From the NCBI GenBank assembly GCA_965655625.1, contig CBFHHA010000059.1, positions 1 to 8,582 on the forward strand: a stretch of DNA of 8,582 nucleotides. The letters run 5' to 3'. Source of the DNA: CAJJDF01 sp965655625 (GTDB taxonomy: Bacteria; Bacteroidota; Bacteroidia; Flavobacteriales_D; CAJJDF01). Made by a program: the position numbers and the translations under genes. The notes beneath the pieces are model-generated. The model was given only the letters and a program-made list of their open reading frames with translations. It searched no databases and had not been told where the DNA came from. How positions within the stretch are numbered: the stretch's first letter is position 1; each line of letters opens with the position of its first letter. This document shows, piece by piece, positions 1 through 7,661 of the stretch.

Positions 1-2207
1 TGACCCCCCTTCTTTCTCAGGAACTGAAAGGGATTGTGATTAACAAGGAAAACAACTCCCCCATTCCCTTTGCGTCTATCTGGGTGGTTGACTTAAACTC
101 TGGAGCATCTTGCAATAGCCAAGGAAAGTTTTCGCTGGACTTTTCACTACCCCAAACTATGAACCTTAAAGTATCTGCAATTGGATACACAAGTTCTATT
201 GTAACCCTTAACAAAAAAGACACCAGCTTGATAACCATAGCGCTTTCTCCTTCTCATATAGAATTGCAAGAAATGGAAATTTCCACAACAACTGGTATCC
301 TCCAAAACTATTCGATTACTAATGTAGAATCTAAATCACTGGAAGAGCTCACAACCATAAGCACCACCTCACTGGGACAATCCTTAGGAAACCTATCGGG
401 AGTGTATAGTAACTCAACCGGAAACGGCATAAACAAACCGGTAATAAGAGGAATGAGCGGAATGAGAGTTAGCACTTACCTCAACGGCCTAAAAATTGAA
501 AACCAACAATGGGGCGGTGACCACGGAATTGGTGTAGATGCCTTGGGGATTGAAAAAGTTGAAGTTATAAAAGGTGCTTCTTCCCTGCTTTATGGTTCAG
601 ATGCTTTGGGTGGAGTTATCTATTTGCATGAGGAAGAATACGCAGAATCCAATAAATTTGAAGCAGGAATTACTTCTCAGTTCGAATCTAATTCTTTGGG
701 AGTTACCAATGGATTCCACATGAAGATTTCGAAAAAAAATATTCGTTTCAACTTATTTGGTAACCAAACTTCTCATGCGGATTACCAAGTTCCTTCGGAA
801 AATTATGTTTTCAATTCCCGATTCAAGGGCCAAGGAATAAAAGCAGCATTGGGTATGAACAAAAAAAATTGGGTGGGTAACATTCGGTACACTTTTGTAC
901 ACAACGAATTGGGAATACCTGGACACACTCACGATTCTGTGCCAAGCCAAGATGATTTATTCAAAACAACAACTTCAAGAAAAAAAACGCTTCCATTACA
1001 AGTAAATTCCTCTCATTTTTTGAGTACAGATCATAAATTCTTCTTTGAAAAAAGTGACTTGAAATTCACCTTTGGATTGGTTTCTAATAATTTGGAGGAG
1101 TACGATGAAAAAGTAACCATTCCGGGAATTGCCATGAAATTAAGTACTTTTTCCTACAACGGATTATGGAGCCTGAATCGATGGAAAAAGCATACATTCC
1201 TACTTGGATCACAAGGAAATTTCCAAACCAACAGGAATAATGAACGAGCAGAAGAAATATTATTACAAGATTTAGAGTCGAACTCGGTGGGGCTTTTTTC
1301 GATGATTCATTCCAAATGGAGTAAAAGATTAGAAACGCAAATTGGAATTAGGGCAGACCGCAATGAGTTTACTATTTCACGGGGCTCTATTAATGAGGAA
1401 AAACTCACTCTCGATTACCAAAGTATCAATTACTCCGCGGGACTTAGTTATACAGAAAATAAGCATGCCTACCGATTGAATATCTCTTCTGGATATCGCC
1501 CTCCTCATCCAATAGAAAGCCTTGCAAATGGAGTTCATCATTCTTCCAGAAGGTTTGAAATAGGATCGCTTGCACTGAGGCCAGAATTTGCCAACCAACT
1601 GGATGTTTCTTATGAATACAAAAACGATCATGTTAGTGTTTTAGTTAATCCATACATCTCTGTTATTCAAAATTATGTGTTCCTTTCTTTTACAGAATCA
1701 TTTATCAATAATTACCCAGTGGTAAATTACGAACAGAACGAACTCACCTACTTTTATGGCGGAGAAGTTTCTTTTCATTACCACCCTCACTTTTTACATA
1801 ATTTACACATCGAAACTAATTTCACCTATTTATTTGCTGAGGACGAAAAAGGAAGAGCTATTTCACAAATACCTCAGCCCAGAATTATGACTTTGCTAAC
1901 TTACGACATTGAGTCTAAGTTCAAAATACTGCCTATTTCGCTGGCTCTTCAAAATACCTATTTTGGTAGCCAAAATAGAGTAATTGAGAATGAAATAAAC
2001 TCATCGGCATACAATCTATTAGATTTGGGCGCAAGCTGGAAAATAGCTGCTCCCAAGCTAAAGGGTCAAGTAAAAATAGGAGCGAGAAACGTTACCAATA
2101 CTTCCTACATAAATCATCTTTCTGAAATAAAGCCACTTGGAATTCAAAACCCGGGAAGGAACTTTTACATAAGCTTAAATCTATCCATAAATCAAAAAAT
2201 AAAATAA
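1..2207 (+). CDS. ZnuD-like TonB-dependent outer-membrane receptor (5' partial)
   Basis: This is an outer-membrane receptor that would import a ligand, probably a metal ion, using TonB energy. The frame is open from the first base and its N-terminus lies outside the window: the first codons (from position 3) read TPLLSQELKG, like the end of a signal peptide, so the GTG at 36 is not the start. Domains in order are a carboxypeptidase-like regulatory domain (about 21-240), a TonB-box-like LQEMEIS segment, a plug (about 330-630, with VIRGMSG and LLYGSDALGG) and a beta-barrel to the end. Features shared with Neisseria ZnuD, aligned from memory, are an Asp-His pair in the plug (519-524), LGIPGHTHD in an extracellular-loop position (about 909-935), and ESLANGVHHSSRRFEIGS around 1515-1568. 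The very His-rich loop of Neisseria ZnuD is absent. The last strand runs on to NQKIK instead of ending in an aromatic residue. Receptor class is certain; zinc as ligand is inferred, and copper or another metal is possible. Confidence 0.93.
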   Translation, partial: TPLLSQELKGIVINKENNSPIPFASIWVVDLNSGASCNSQGKFSLDFSLPQTMNLKVSAIGYTSSIVTLNKKDTSLITIALSPSHIELQEMEISTTTGILQNYSITNVESKSLEELTTISTTSLGQSLGNLSGVYSNSTGNGINKPVIRGMSGMRVSTYLNGLKIENQQWGGDHGIGVDALGIEKVEVIKGASSLLYGSDALGGVIYLHEEEYAESNKFEAGITSQFESNSLGVTNGFHMKISKKNIRFNLFGNQTSHADYQVPSENYVFNSRFKGQGIKAALGMNKKNWVGNIRYTFVHNELGIPGHTHDSVPSQDDLFKTTTSRKKTLPLQVNSSHFLSTDHKFFFEKSDLKFTFGLVSNNLEEYDEKVTIPGIAMKLSTFSYNGLWSLNRWKKHTFLLGSQGNFQTNRNNERAEEILLQDLESNSVGLFSMIHSKWSKRLETQIGIRADRNEFTISRGSINEEKLTLDYQSINYSAGLSYTENKHAYRLNISSGYRPPHPIESLANGVHHSSRRFEIGSLALRPEFANQLDVSYEYKNDHVSVLVNPYISVIQNYVFLSFTESFINNYPVVNYEQNELTYFYGGEVSFHYHPHFLHNLHIETNFTYLFAEDEKGRAISQIPQPRIMTLLTYDIESKFKILPISLALQNTYFGSQNRVIENEINSSAYNLLDLGASWKIAAPKLKGQVKIGARNVTNTSYINHLSEIKPLGIQNPGRNFYISLNLSINQKIK

Positions 2208-2208
2208 C

Positions 2209-2421
2209 ATGAAAAAAACAATCCAATCAATCTTAATCATTGCAGGTCTTTCTGTATTTTCAGTTTCCTGTAACAAATCAGAATGCCACGAATGTCATTA
2301 CGACAAAGACGGAGAAGAAGTTGAATTAGGTGAAAAATGTGATTCCGATCTAGAAACTTTGGAAGCACAAGGAATTGACGTAAACGGAATAAACTACGAG
2401 GTTCACTGTCACGAACATTAA
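2209..2421 (+). CDS. Small Cys/His-rich lipoprotein, putative metal binding
   Basis: This 70-residue protein has a lipoprotein-type signal: MKK, a hydrophobic stretch, then FSVSC with Cys21 as the likely lipidated residue. The mature part is only 50 residues and acidic. It carries clustered potential ligands: Cys26-His27-x-Cys29-His30 near the start, Cys44 in the middle, and His66-Cys67-His68-x-His70 at the very end. The four non-lipid cysteines could form disulfides or bind metal. The ATG follows the receptor stop after a single base, so the two are very probably co-transcribed and translationally coupled. The upstream bases are A-rich with no Shine-Dalgarno sequence, as is usual in Bacteroidota. 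I know no characterised function. A metal-binding accessory to the receptor is an inference from its composition and position. Confidence 0.8.
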   Translation: MKKTIQSILIIAGLSVFSVSCNKSECHECHYDKDGEEVELGEKCDSDLETLEAQGIDVNGINYEVHCHEH

Positions 2422-2426
2422 TTTTG

Positions 2427-2434
2427 TAACTTTG
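2427..2434 (+). promoter_or_regulatory. Candidate Bacteroidota -7 element (TAACTTTG)
   Basis: TAACTTTG matches the Bacteroidota -7 consensus TAnnTTTG at every fixed base. It lies between the small lipoprotein stop and the ATG at 2460, leaving a leader of roughly 20 nt. No good TTG is visible at the -33 distance; GTTCAC at 2401-2406 is the nearest weak candidate. It would let the two downstream exported-protein genes be expressed independently of the receptor. Confidence 0.5.
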
Positions 2435-2454
2435 GTGTAATAAAACATAACACC
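2434..2454 (+). repeat. Short inverted repeat in the leader (GGTGT/ACACC)
   Basis: GGTGT at 2434-2438 pairs with ACACC at 2450-2454 across an 11-nt A-rich loop, ending 5 nt before the ATG at 2460. It overlaps the end of the -7 box and the expected transcription start. It could be a small leader hairpin or a dyad operator. The arms are only 5 bp and no T-run follows, so it is not a convincing terminator. Confidence 0.3.
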
Positions 2455-2459
2455 TACTA

Positions 2460-3317
2460 ATGAAACGTACTCAATTAAAAAGCACTTTTATCGCTTTCTG
2501 CCTTTCTTGTTTTTGTATTTCGGGATTCTCTGCAAATCCAATAAAACGAAAAGTAACAATGAAGAATATTTGTCACTCTTGGTTTGTAGGACAAGCTTGG
2601 GAGATTAAACCTGGTGGATATAAAAAAGATCAGAGTAAGAAAGCAAAAGGCTCTTCTTTTATTTTTGAGCAAAACAATTCATTTTACCTGAAAGACAGAG
2701 CTAAAAGAAACCCACAAACAAATGAAGGTACATTTACTTTGTTTGCGAAAGATTCTGTTCTTTTAGTTTTAGGCAGTCAAAAAATAAAGTTTAAAGTCAA
2801 CTTTCTATCCAAAGATAGTATGACTCTCTCAGGCAATAGCTATGGGCGAAACTTATTTATCGGACTATCTCGAGATTCTATTCCTCCTTTTGTACCAACA
2901 AAAGAAGACGAGGCGAGAATATATCACGAAGATCAATTAAGCTATGAAGACGTCCCTGTTATGGAAGAAAAAATAGTGGAGGCAGAAAGCGAAATTATTG
3001 AGGAGACTATTGAAGTTCCGCGTATAGAACCTCCAGAAATAGTGAAAAAGAGAAATGAAAATAAATTGACGATGAGTCTTATTGGTCAATGGAAAATAGA
3101 AGATACCGAAGAAATCTTTTTCATTCTGAGCTATAATCAATACAGTGTTTTACATGTTAATGAATCCAAACTATCTGGTTCTTGGACTGTGACAGGCAAT
3201 CTCATTAAAATAACGAATTCTTCTGGTACGCATTCCTATAAAATCTCAGAAAAAACAACAGGCTCTATAACAGTAAGAGATTTAGGCAGCAACCGAACGA
3301 TTATTCTCAAAAAATAA
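2460..3317 (+). CDS. Exported two-domain lipocalin-like protein of unknown function
   Basis: This 285-residue protein has a classical signal peptide (MKRTQLK, a Cys-rich hydrophobic core, probable cleavage after GFSA at residue 25). Residues about 36-140 and 204-285 are each rich in short beta-strands. Each begins with a Trp-containing strand (ICHSWFVGQAWEI; LIGQWKIED), carries an SFYLKD- or QYSVLHV-type strand, and closes with alternating hydrophobic strands. This resembles the small lipocalin-like domains common in Bacteroidota. The two halves are joined by a linker of about 60 residues that is strongly acidic (many Glu between residues 149 and 192) and then Pro-rich, so it is probably extended. 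The ATG at 2460 is chosen because it includes the signal peptide. Only 15 bp separate it from the next gene, suggesting co-transcription. Fold assignment is by pattern, not alignment; no ligand or function can be given. Confidence 0.8.
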   Translation: MKRTQLKSTFIAFCLSCFCISGFSANPIKRKVTMKNICHSWFVGQAWEIKPGGYKKDQSKKAKGSSFIFEQNNSFYLKDRAKRNPQTNEGTFTLFAKDSVLLVLGSQKIKFKVNFLSKDSMTLSGNSYGRNLFIGLSRDSIPPFVPTKEDEARIYHEDQLSYEDVPVMEEKIVEAESEIIEETIEVPRIEPPEIVKKRNENKLTMSLIGQWKIEDTEEIFFILSYNQYSVLHVNESKLSGSWTVTGNLIKITNSSGTHSYKISEKTTGSITVRDLGSNRTIILKK

Positions 3318-3332
3318 AAACCCACATAAAAA

Positions 3333-5162
3333 ATGCGTTATTTTCATTTTGTTCTTCTGTCTATTTCATTTTGGACTAACGGTCTATTAGGTCAACCACC
3401 TATCATGGTTAAAAATATAAATCAAAGTTTTGGTGTTTCCTCATCCCCTCAAAATCTGACAAATGTAAATGGAGAATTATTTTTCTCAGCTGATAATGGA
3501 TTAGTTGGATTTGAACTTTGGAAAAGTGACGGAACAACAAGCGGAACTAAGTTAGTAAAAGACCTCACTCCAGGGAGTGCAAGCACAGATAATCTGAGAG
3601 ATTTTATAGAGGTAAACAACAAACTATTTTTCAGTTGTAGAACCGGAACAGAATTATGGACTAGCGATGGAACCTTAGCTGGGACAGATACTCTTATAAC
3701 ATTCTCCTCAATTGGAACTATCTTGGACGAAAGCTTTGTTGATCTGAATGGAAATCTAATTTTTGTTACGAGAGAATTCGCTACAGGAAATTTAAGTCTA
3801 TGGAAAAGTTCGGGTACGGCAGCCACAACACAACACATAAAAACATTCAACGGAGGTGGTAATTCTATCCATCCAAGAAGCTTTACCATTTACCAAAATG
3901 ATTTATATTTTCTTGCTAGTGACGGAATATCCGGTCAAGAAGTTTGGAAAACAAATGGAACAGTTTCTGGTACTATATTACTAAAAGATATTAATCCCGG
4001 AACCAACGATGGAACTCCTTGGCCAAATCCCCCCTTTTTTAATGAAGTTAACGGTCAATTATATTTTATTGGCAACGATGGGGTTTCGGGAGATGAATTG
4101 TGGAGAACTAATGGCTCAAACATTGGCACGATACTCGTTAAGGACATCAACTCAGGAATTGGTAGCGCTGATATTACGTCTCCTACAATAGTGGGAAACC
4201 ATCTCTATTTCAAAGTATTTATAGGAGGTCGAACATCACTATGGAAATCTAACGGAACAAGCTCCGGAACCTTTAAAATAACAGATTTGTCTCGAAATGA
4301 TTATATGATAGCACTTGACTCTACTACTCTCATTTTCAATCAAGACAATACAACCCCAATCGATTATGGTCGAGAGTTATGGATCACTCACGGTACTCCA
4401 TCGAGTACAGGAATCCTGAAAGACATTTACCCAGGTAACCTCCACGGATTACCAGTAAATCACTTTAAAGGAATAGTCATTGACTCAATTCTTTATTTTA
4501 ATGCTCAAGATAGTGCACACGGTTTGGAATTGTGGCGTTCAAACGGAACCGATTCAGGAACCTTTTTAGTAAAAGATATGAACCCAGGATTGGAGAACGG
4601 ATTCTTGAACAATTCCAAATTCTTATTCGATGCCAATGGGAGATTATTCTTAGATGCCATAAGTTTTGGTGGTGGATCATCTACAGAGTTGTGGAAAAGT
4701 GACGGTACCGACACGGGAACAGTCAGGCTAAACATCGACACAAATGGTGGTGGCTCTATCCCTTTTAACTGCACACTCATAGACACTACCTTATTTCTTA
4801 CCGCCAACAATGGATTTTCGGGAATTGAACTATACTCTGTATTAGCAGATTCTATCAAGAAGAAAAAAACCGTTGTAATAGGGCCTCCGAGTAGCATTGA
4901 AGAGAGAGAACACAACTTAGAAATTAACTTCTATCCAAATCCAACAAACAGTTTTATAACTGTTGATGTAAAAACTAAATCTAAAGACTGGGAAGGGATG
5001 AATGTCCTTTTATTGAATGTAGAAGGAAAAATGATTTATTCCAATTACCATAAAAACAAACAAATGACTCTTGATTTGAGTAAGTGCGAAAACGGCATTT
5101 ATTTTTTACTTCTATCCTCTAAATCGAACGAATTAGTCAGAAAAAAAATAATAAAGTATTAA
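3333..5162 (+). CDS. Secreted ELWxxDGT-repeat protein with type IX secretion sorting domain
   Basis: This is a 609-residue exported protein. A signal peptide occupies about residues 1-20 (MRYFHF, hydrophobic core, LLGQ). Residues about 27-510 are built from repeats of the ELWxxDGTxxGT type, each followed by a strand such as LVKDINPG and then a LYF-type strand. Motif starts are residues 61, 107, 155, 203, 255, 302, 348, 399 and 452, with a degenerate tenth copy (IELYSV) near 499. The 46-53 residue spacing fits blades of a beta-propeller-like fold, which is inferred. A short KKKK linker leads to a type A T9SS C-terminal domain: YPNP at 534-537, then LLNVEGKMIY, and NGIYFLLL before a basic end (RKKIIKY). 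The protein should therefore be exported by Sec, moved across the outer membrane by T9SS, and released or anchored at the surface. Such repeat proteins are known in environmental bacteria, but I know no biochemical role for them. The stop overlaps that of convergent nadK. Confidence 0.93.
   Translation: MRYFHFVLLSISFWTNGLLGQPPIMVKNINQSFGVSSSPQNLTNVNGELFFSADNGLVGFELWKSDGTTSGTKLVKDLTPGSASTDNLRDFIEVNNKLFFSCRTGTELWTSDGTLAGTDTLITFSSIGTILDESFVDLNGNLIFVTREFATGNLSLWKSSGTAATTQHIKTFNGGGNSIHPRSFTIYQNDLYFLASDGISGQEVWKTNGTVSGTILLKDINPGTNDGTPWPNPPFFNEVNGQLYFIGNDGVSGDELWRTNGSNIGTILVKDINSGIGSADITSPTIVGNHLYFKVFIGGRTSLWKSNGTSSGTFKITDLSRNDYMIALDSTTLIFNQDNTTPIDYGRELWITHGTPSSTGILKDIYPGNLHGLPVNHFKGIVIDSILYFNAQDSAHGLELWRSNGTDSGTFLVKDMNPGLENGFLNNSKFLFDANGRLFLDAISFGGGSSTELWKSDGTDTGTVRLNIDTNGGGSIPFNCTLIDTTLFLTANNGFSGIELYSVLADSIKKKKTVVIGPPSSIEEREHNLEINFYPNPTNSFITVDVKTKSKDWEGMNVLLLNVEGKMIYSNYHKNKQMTLDLSKCENGIYFLLLSSKSNELVRKKIIKY
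3513..4851 (+). repeat. ELWxxDGT repeat array within the coding region
   Basis: Nine recognisable motif copies start at 3513, 3651, 3795, 3939, 4095, 4236, 4374, 4527 and 4686, with a tenth decayed copy at 4827. Spacing is 138-159 bp. Several copies deviate: copy 3 is SLWKSSGTAATT, copy 6 begins SLW, copy 7 is ELWITHGTPSST, and copy 10 has lost the Trp and the DGT. Drift is at both the DNA and protein levels, so this is an old amplification and not a recent tandem duplication. Confidence 0.85.
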
Positions 5163-6037
5163 TTCCTCTTGTCCATCCCCCACAATAGTTTGTTACGGAT
5201 AGTTTTAAAAAAATCTTGATTGGGAAATTGAACCAAATTTATCTTCAAATCAGATTTGGTAACAACCAAATGATTGACTGTAGAAATCTCCTCACTCCTA
5301 GAATCCAATGTTGCCAAAAATTTCTGTTCCCTTCCTTCTACTTTTAATTCAATCACACTGTCATCTGGTACTACCATTGGTCTAATATTTAGATTGTGTG
5401 GAGCGATGGGAGTGATAACAAAGTTATTTGAATTAGGCATCAAAATGGGCCCTCCACAACTTAGTGAATAAGCTGTAGAACCTGTCGGTGTAGCAATAAT
5501 AAGTCCATCTGCCCAGTACGAATTCAAGAAAATACCATTCACAAATACATGTATTGTAATCATGGAGGAAGAGTCTTTTTTATGAACCGTTAACTCGTTC
5601 AATGCAAAATTGTATTTACCAAAAAGCTTTGATTTAGTTTCCAGGGAAAGCATCGCCCTTTCTTCTATTCGATACTCTTTACTTATAAGCTGAAGTAAGA
5701 CTTTTTTTATTTCTGTTTTTGCTGTATTCGATAAAAATCCGAGTCTGCCAGAGTTAACCCCTACCACCGGAATTCCTTTCTTAATACTAGTCAAGGTATC
5801 GAGAATAGTTCCGTCACCACCAATGCTAAATAAAAAATCTAATTTAAGCTTCGGATAGGTCTTTCTGGTGTATTCTTTTACCTCTTGACCAAAAGTTATT
5901 CCTTTATTCACCACATTTTTGTGGAATTTGGAGTAAATGAAATAGTCAACCTCATTTCTGTCCAACTCATCAATTAATAATTGAAAGTAAGGAATAAAAT
6001 CATCCGAAAATTCTCTGCCGTAAATTGCTATTCTCAT
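5159..6037 (-). CDS. nadK: NAD kinase
   Basis: This cytoplasmic enzyme phosphorylates NAD to NADP using ATP or polyphosphate. The 292-residue length is normal for the bacterial family. Diagnostic motifs are all present: GGDGT at residues 73-77 (phosphate-donor and catalytic loop), VNSGRLGFL at 94-102, NELTVHK at 147-153, and DGLIIATPTGSTAYSLS at 178-194 (the conserved NAD-binding segment). PIAPHNLNIRP follows near 210-220. The start at 6037 gives the usual beginning MRIAIYGRE just before the first Rossmann-like strand. It begins 5 bp after the gpmI stop; GGTGGAG inside the end of gpmI, about 11 nt before the ATG, is the only Shine-Dalgarno-like sequence noted in the window. Expression probably depends on the gpmI promoter. 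Its stop overlaps that of the convergent gene. Confidence 0.97.
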   Translation of the reverse strand: MRIAIYGREFSDDFIPYFQLLIDELDRNEVDYFIYSKFHKNVVNKGITFGQEVKEYTRKTYPKLKLDFLFSIGGDGTILDTLTSIKKGIPVVGVNSGRLGFLSNTAKTEIKKVLLQLISKEYRIEERAMLSLETKSKLFGKYNFALNELTVHKKDSSSMITIHVFVNGIFLNSYWADGLIIATPTGSTAYSLSCGGPILMPNSNNFVITPIAPHNLNIRPMVVPDDSVIELKVEGREQKFLATLDSRSEEISTVNHLVVTKSDLKINLVQFPNQDFFKTIRNKLLWGMDKRN

Positions 6038-6042
6038 TTCTA

Positions 6043-7566
6043 CTAATTCTCCACCAAACTAATTCCTGTCATTTCTTTTGGCTGTTTAACATTCATTAAA
6101 TGTAACAAGGTTGGAGCAATATCCCCTAATTTTCCTGGTTTAATTTGTGAAACACCCTTGGCAATCACAAAACAAGGAACGGGATTCACTGTGTGGGCAG
6201 TATTGGGACTTCCATCAGGATTCACATTCAATTCTGCATTGCCATGATCAGCGATAATGACAAAACTATAGTCGTTCCTTAAACCGGATTCCACTACTTG
6301 TTTCAAACAAGAGTCTGCTTTTTCTACTGCTTTAATAATAGCCGATTGAATCCCGGTATGGCCAACCATGTCGGTGTTTGCATAATTCAAACAAATAAAA
6401 TCAGCAGATTGACTCTCAATTTCTTTCAGAATCTTTTCGGTAACAATCGGAGCGCTCATTTCTGGCTGCAAATCATAAGTGGCTACTGTGGGTGAATTCA
6501 CCAAAATCCTCGATTCCCCTTCAAACTCCTCTTCTCTTCCTCCCGAAAAGAAAAAAGTAACGTGAGGATACTTCTCAGTTTCTGCAATTCGTATTTGTTT
6601 TAGTCCGGCTTGAGAGATGGTTTCACCCATCGTCATTTTCAAATTATCCTTGGTGTATACTACCTCAACATTCTTAAACTGCTTGTCGTATTGAGTCATT
6701 GTCACATAATATAAATCTAGTTTAGACATACCAAACTCTGGATTATCTGATTGAGTGAGAACTTCAGTTATTTGCCTGCATCTATCCGTTCTAAAATTAA
6801 AACAAATCACCACATCGCCTGGAGCAATTACAGCTACGGGTGTTCCCTGTTCATCAGTTTTCACTGCAGGCTTAATAAATTCATCTGTTACATCATTCGC
6901 ATAAGAATTACTTACTGCCACTTCCAAATCGTTTGTCTTTTCCCCTTCTCCCTTCGTTAACAGATCGTATGCCAATTTGATACGTTCCCAGCGATGATCT
7001 CTGTCCATAGCGTAATACCTTCCTATCACCGAAGCCAATTGGGTAGAAGTTCCTTCAATCTCGCTTTCCAGGGATTTTAATGAAGCCAATCCGCTTTTAG
7101 GGTCACAATCTCTCCCATCTGTAAAGGCATGAATGTAACTATTAGCCACTCCCGATTCTTCCGCCATCTCGCATAGTTTATACAAATGATTTTCGTGAGA
7201 GTGAATTCCTCCTGGAGAAACCAAGCCTATGAAATGAACATTTTTATCCTCTTTCTTGGCATAGCTAAATGCATCTTTCAAGGCAGTTTCCTCTTTAATC
7301 GAATTATCTTTTACCGCCTTGTTTATTCTAGCAAAATCCTGATAAACAACTCTTCCTGCACCAATATTCAAATGGCCTACTTCTGAGTTTCCCATTTGTC
7401 CATCTGGCAAACCTACTTCCTCTCCGAAGGTAACAAGTTCGGTATTTGGGTAATTATTGTACAAACTATCCACAAAGGGAGTTTGAGCGAGATGTATAGC
7501 ATTGGAACTGTCTTTTTTTCCGTGCCCCCAACCATCTAAAATTACAAGAATTGCTTTTGTTGTCAT
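6043..7566 (-). CDS. gpmI: 2,3-bisphosphoglycerate-independent phosphoglycerate mutase
   Basis: This enzyme interconverts 3-phosphoglycerate and 2-phosphoglycerate in glycolysis and gluconeogenesis, using two Mn ions and a phosphoserine intermediate. The 507 residues match the usual length. With Met at 7566 as residue 1, the expected active-site residues are present: Asp11 (LDGWG), catalytic Ser61 (MGNSEVGH), His122, GRD at 151-153, the arginines of RYYAMDRD and FRTDR, Lys332, Asp399 and His403 (TDMVGH), Asp440-His441 (ADHGNAE), and His458. An in-frame ATG at 7602 would add 12 residues, but family members begin just before the ILVILDGWG strand, and the candidate promoter lies inside that extension. 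It is the first gene of a two-gene unit with nadK. No Shine-Dalgarno sequence precedes the start. Confidence 0.97.
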   Translation of the reverse strand: MTTKAILVILDGWGHGKKDSSNAIHLAQTPFVDSLYNNYPNTELVTFGEEVGLPDGQMGNSEVGHLNIGAGRVVYQDFARINKAVKDNSIKEETALKDAFSYAKKEDKNVHFIGLVSPGGIHSHENHLYKLCEMAEESGVANSYIHAFTDGRDCDPKSGLASLKSLESEIEGTSTQLASVIGRYYAMDRDHRWERIKLAYDLLTKGEGEKTNDLEVAVSNSYANDVTDEFIKPAVKTDEQGTPVAVIAPGDVVICFNFRTDRCRQITEVLTQSDNPEFGMSKLDLYYVTMTQYDKQFKNVEVVYTKDNLKMTMGETISQAGLKQIRIAETEKYPHVTFFFSGGREEEFEGESRILVNSPTVATYDLQPEMSAPIVTEKILKEIESQSADFICLNYANTDMVGHTGIQSAIIKAVEKADSCLKQVVESGLRNDYSFVIIADHGNAELNVNPDGSPNTAHTVNPVPCFVIAKGVSQIKPGKLGDIAPTLLHLMNVKQPKEMTGISLVEN

Positions 7567-7584
7567 AAGAATTGTGTTGAAGTA

Positions 7585-7592
7585 CAAATATC
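7585..7592 (-). promoter_or_regulatory. Weak candidate -7 element for gpmI-nadK
   Basis: Read on the minus strand this is GATATTTG, seven of eight positions of a TAnnTTTG-type box, ending 18 nt before the gpmI start codon. No TTG is found at the proper upstream distance, so support is modest. It is the best match on this strand between 7567 and 7770. Confidence 0.3.
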
Positions 7593-7661
7593 GGGAATTC
7601 ATCTGAATTAGTTGGGCTTCGATACTTGAAATCGCTGTTATTAATTTAAACTCAGCCCGCA

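Noticed and set aside
36..38. GTG as the start of the receptor gene
   Set aside because: The frame is open upstream to the window edge and reads as the end of a signal peptide followed by the first strand of the regulatory domain, so the gene starts outside the window.
3513..4851. CRISPR-like or recent tandem DNA repeat array
   Set aside because: The periodicity is protein-coding, in frame and diverged; there are no identical short repeats with unique spacers.
3449..4915. Long minus-strand open frames (146 and 136 codons, 3449-3889 and 4505-4915) opposite the ELWxxDGT gene
   Set aside because: They mirror the repeated codon pattern of the + strand gene and show no domain, signal peptide or start context of their own.
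7567..7602. Longer gpmI start at the ATG at 7602
   Set aside because: The extra 12 residues precede the conserved family N-terminus and overlap the best promoter candidate; the ATG at 7566 gives the standard beginning.
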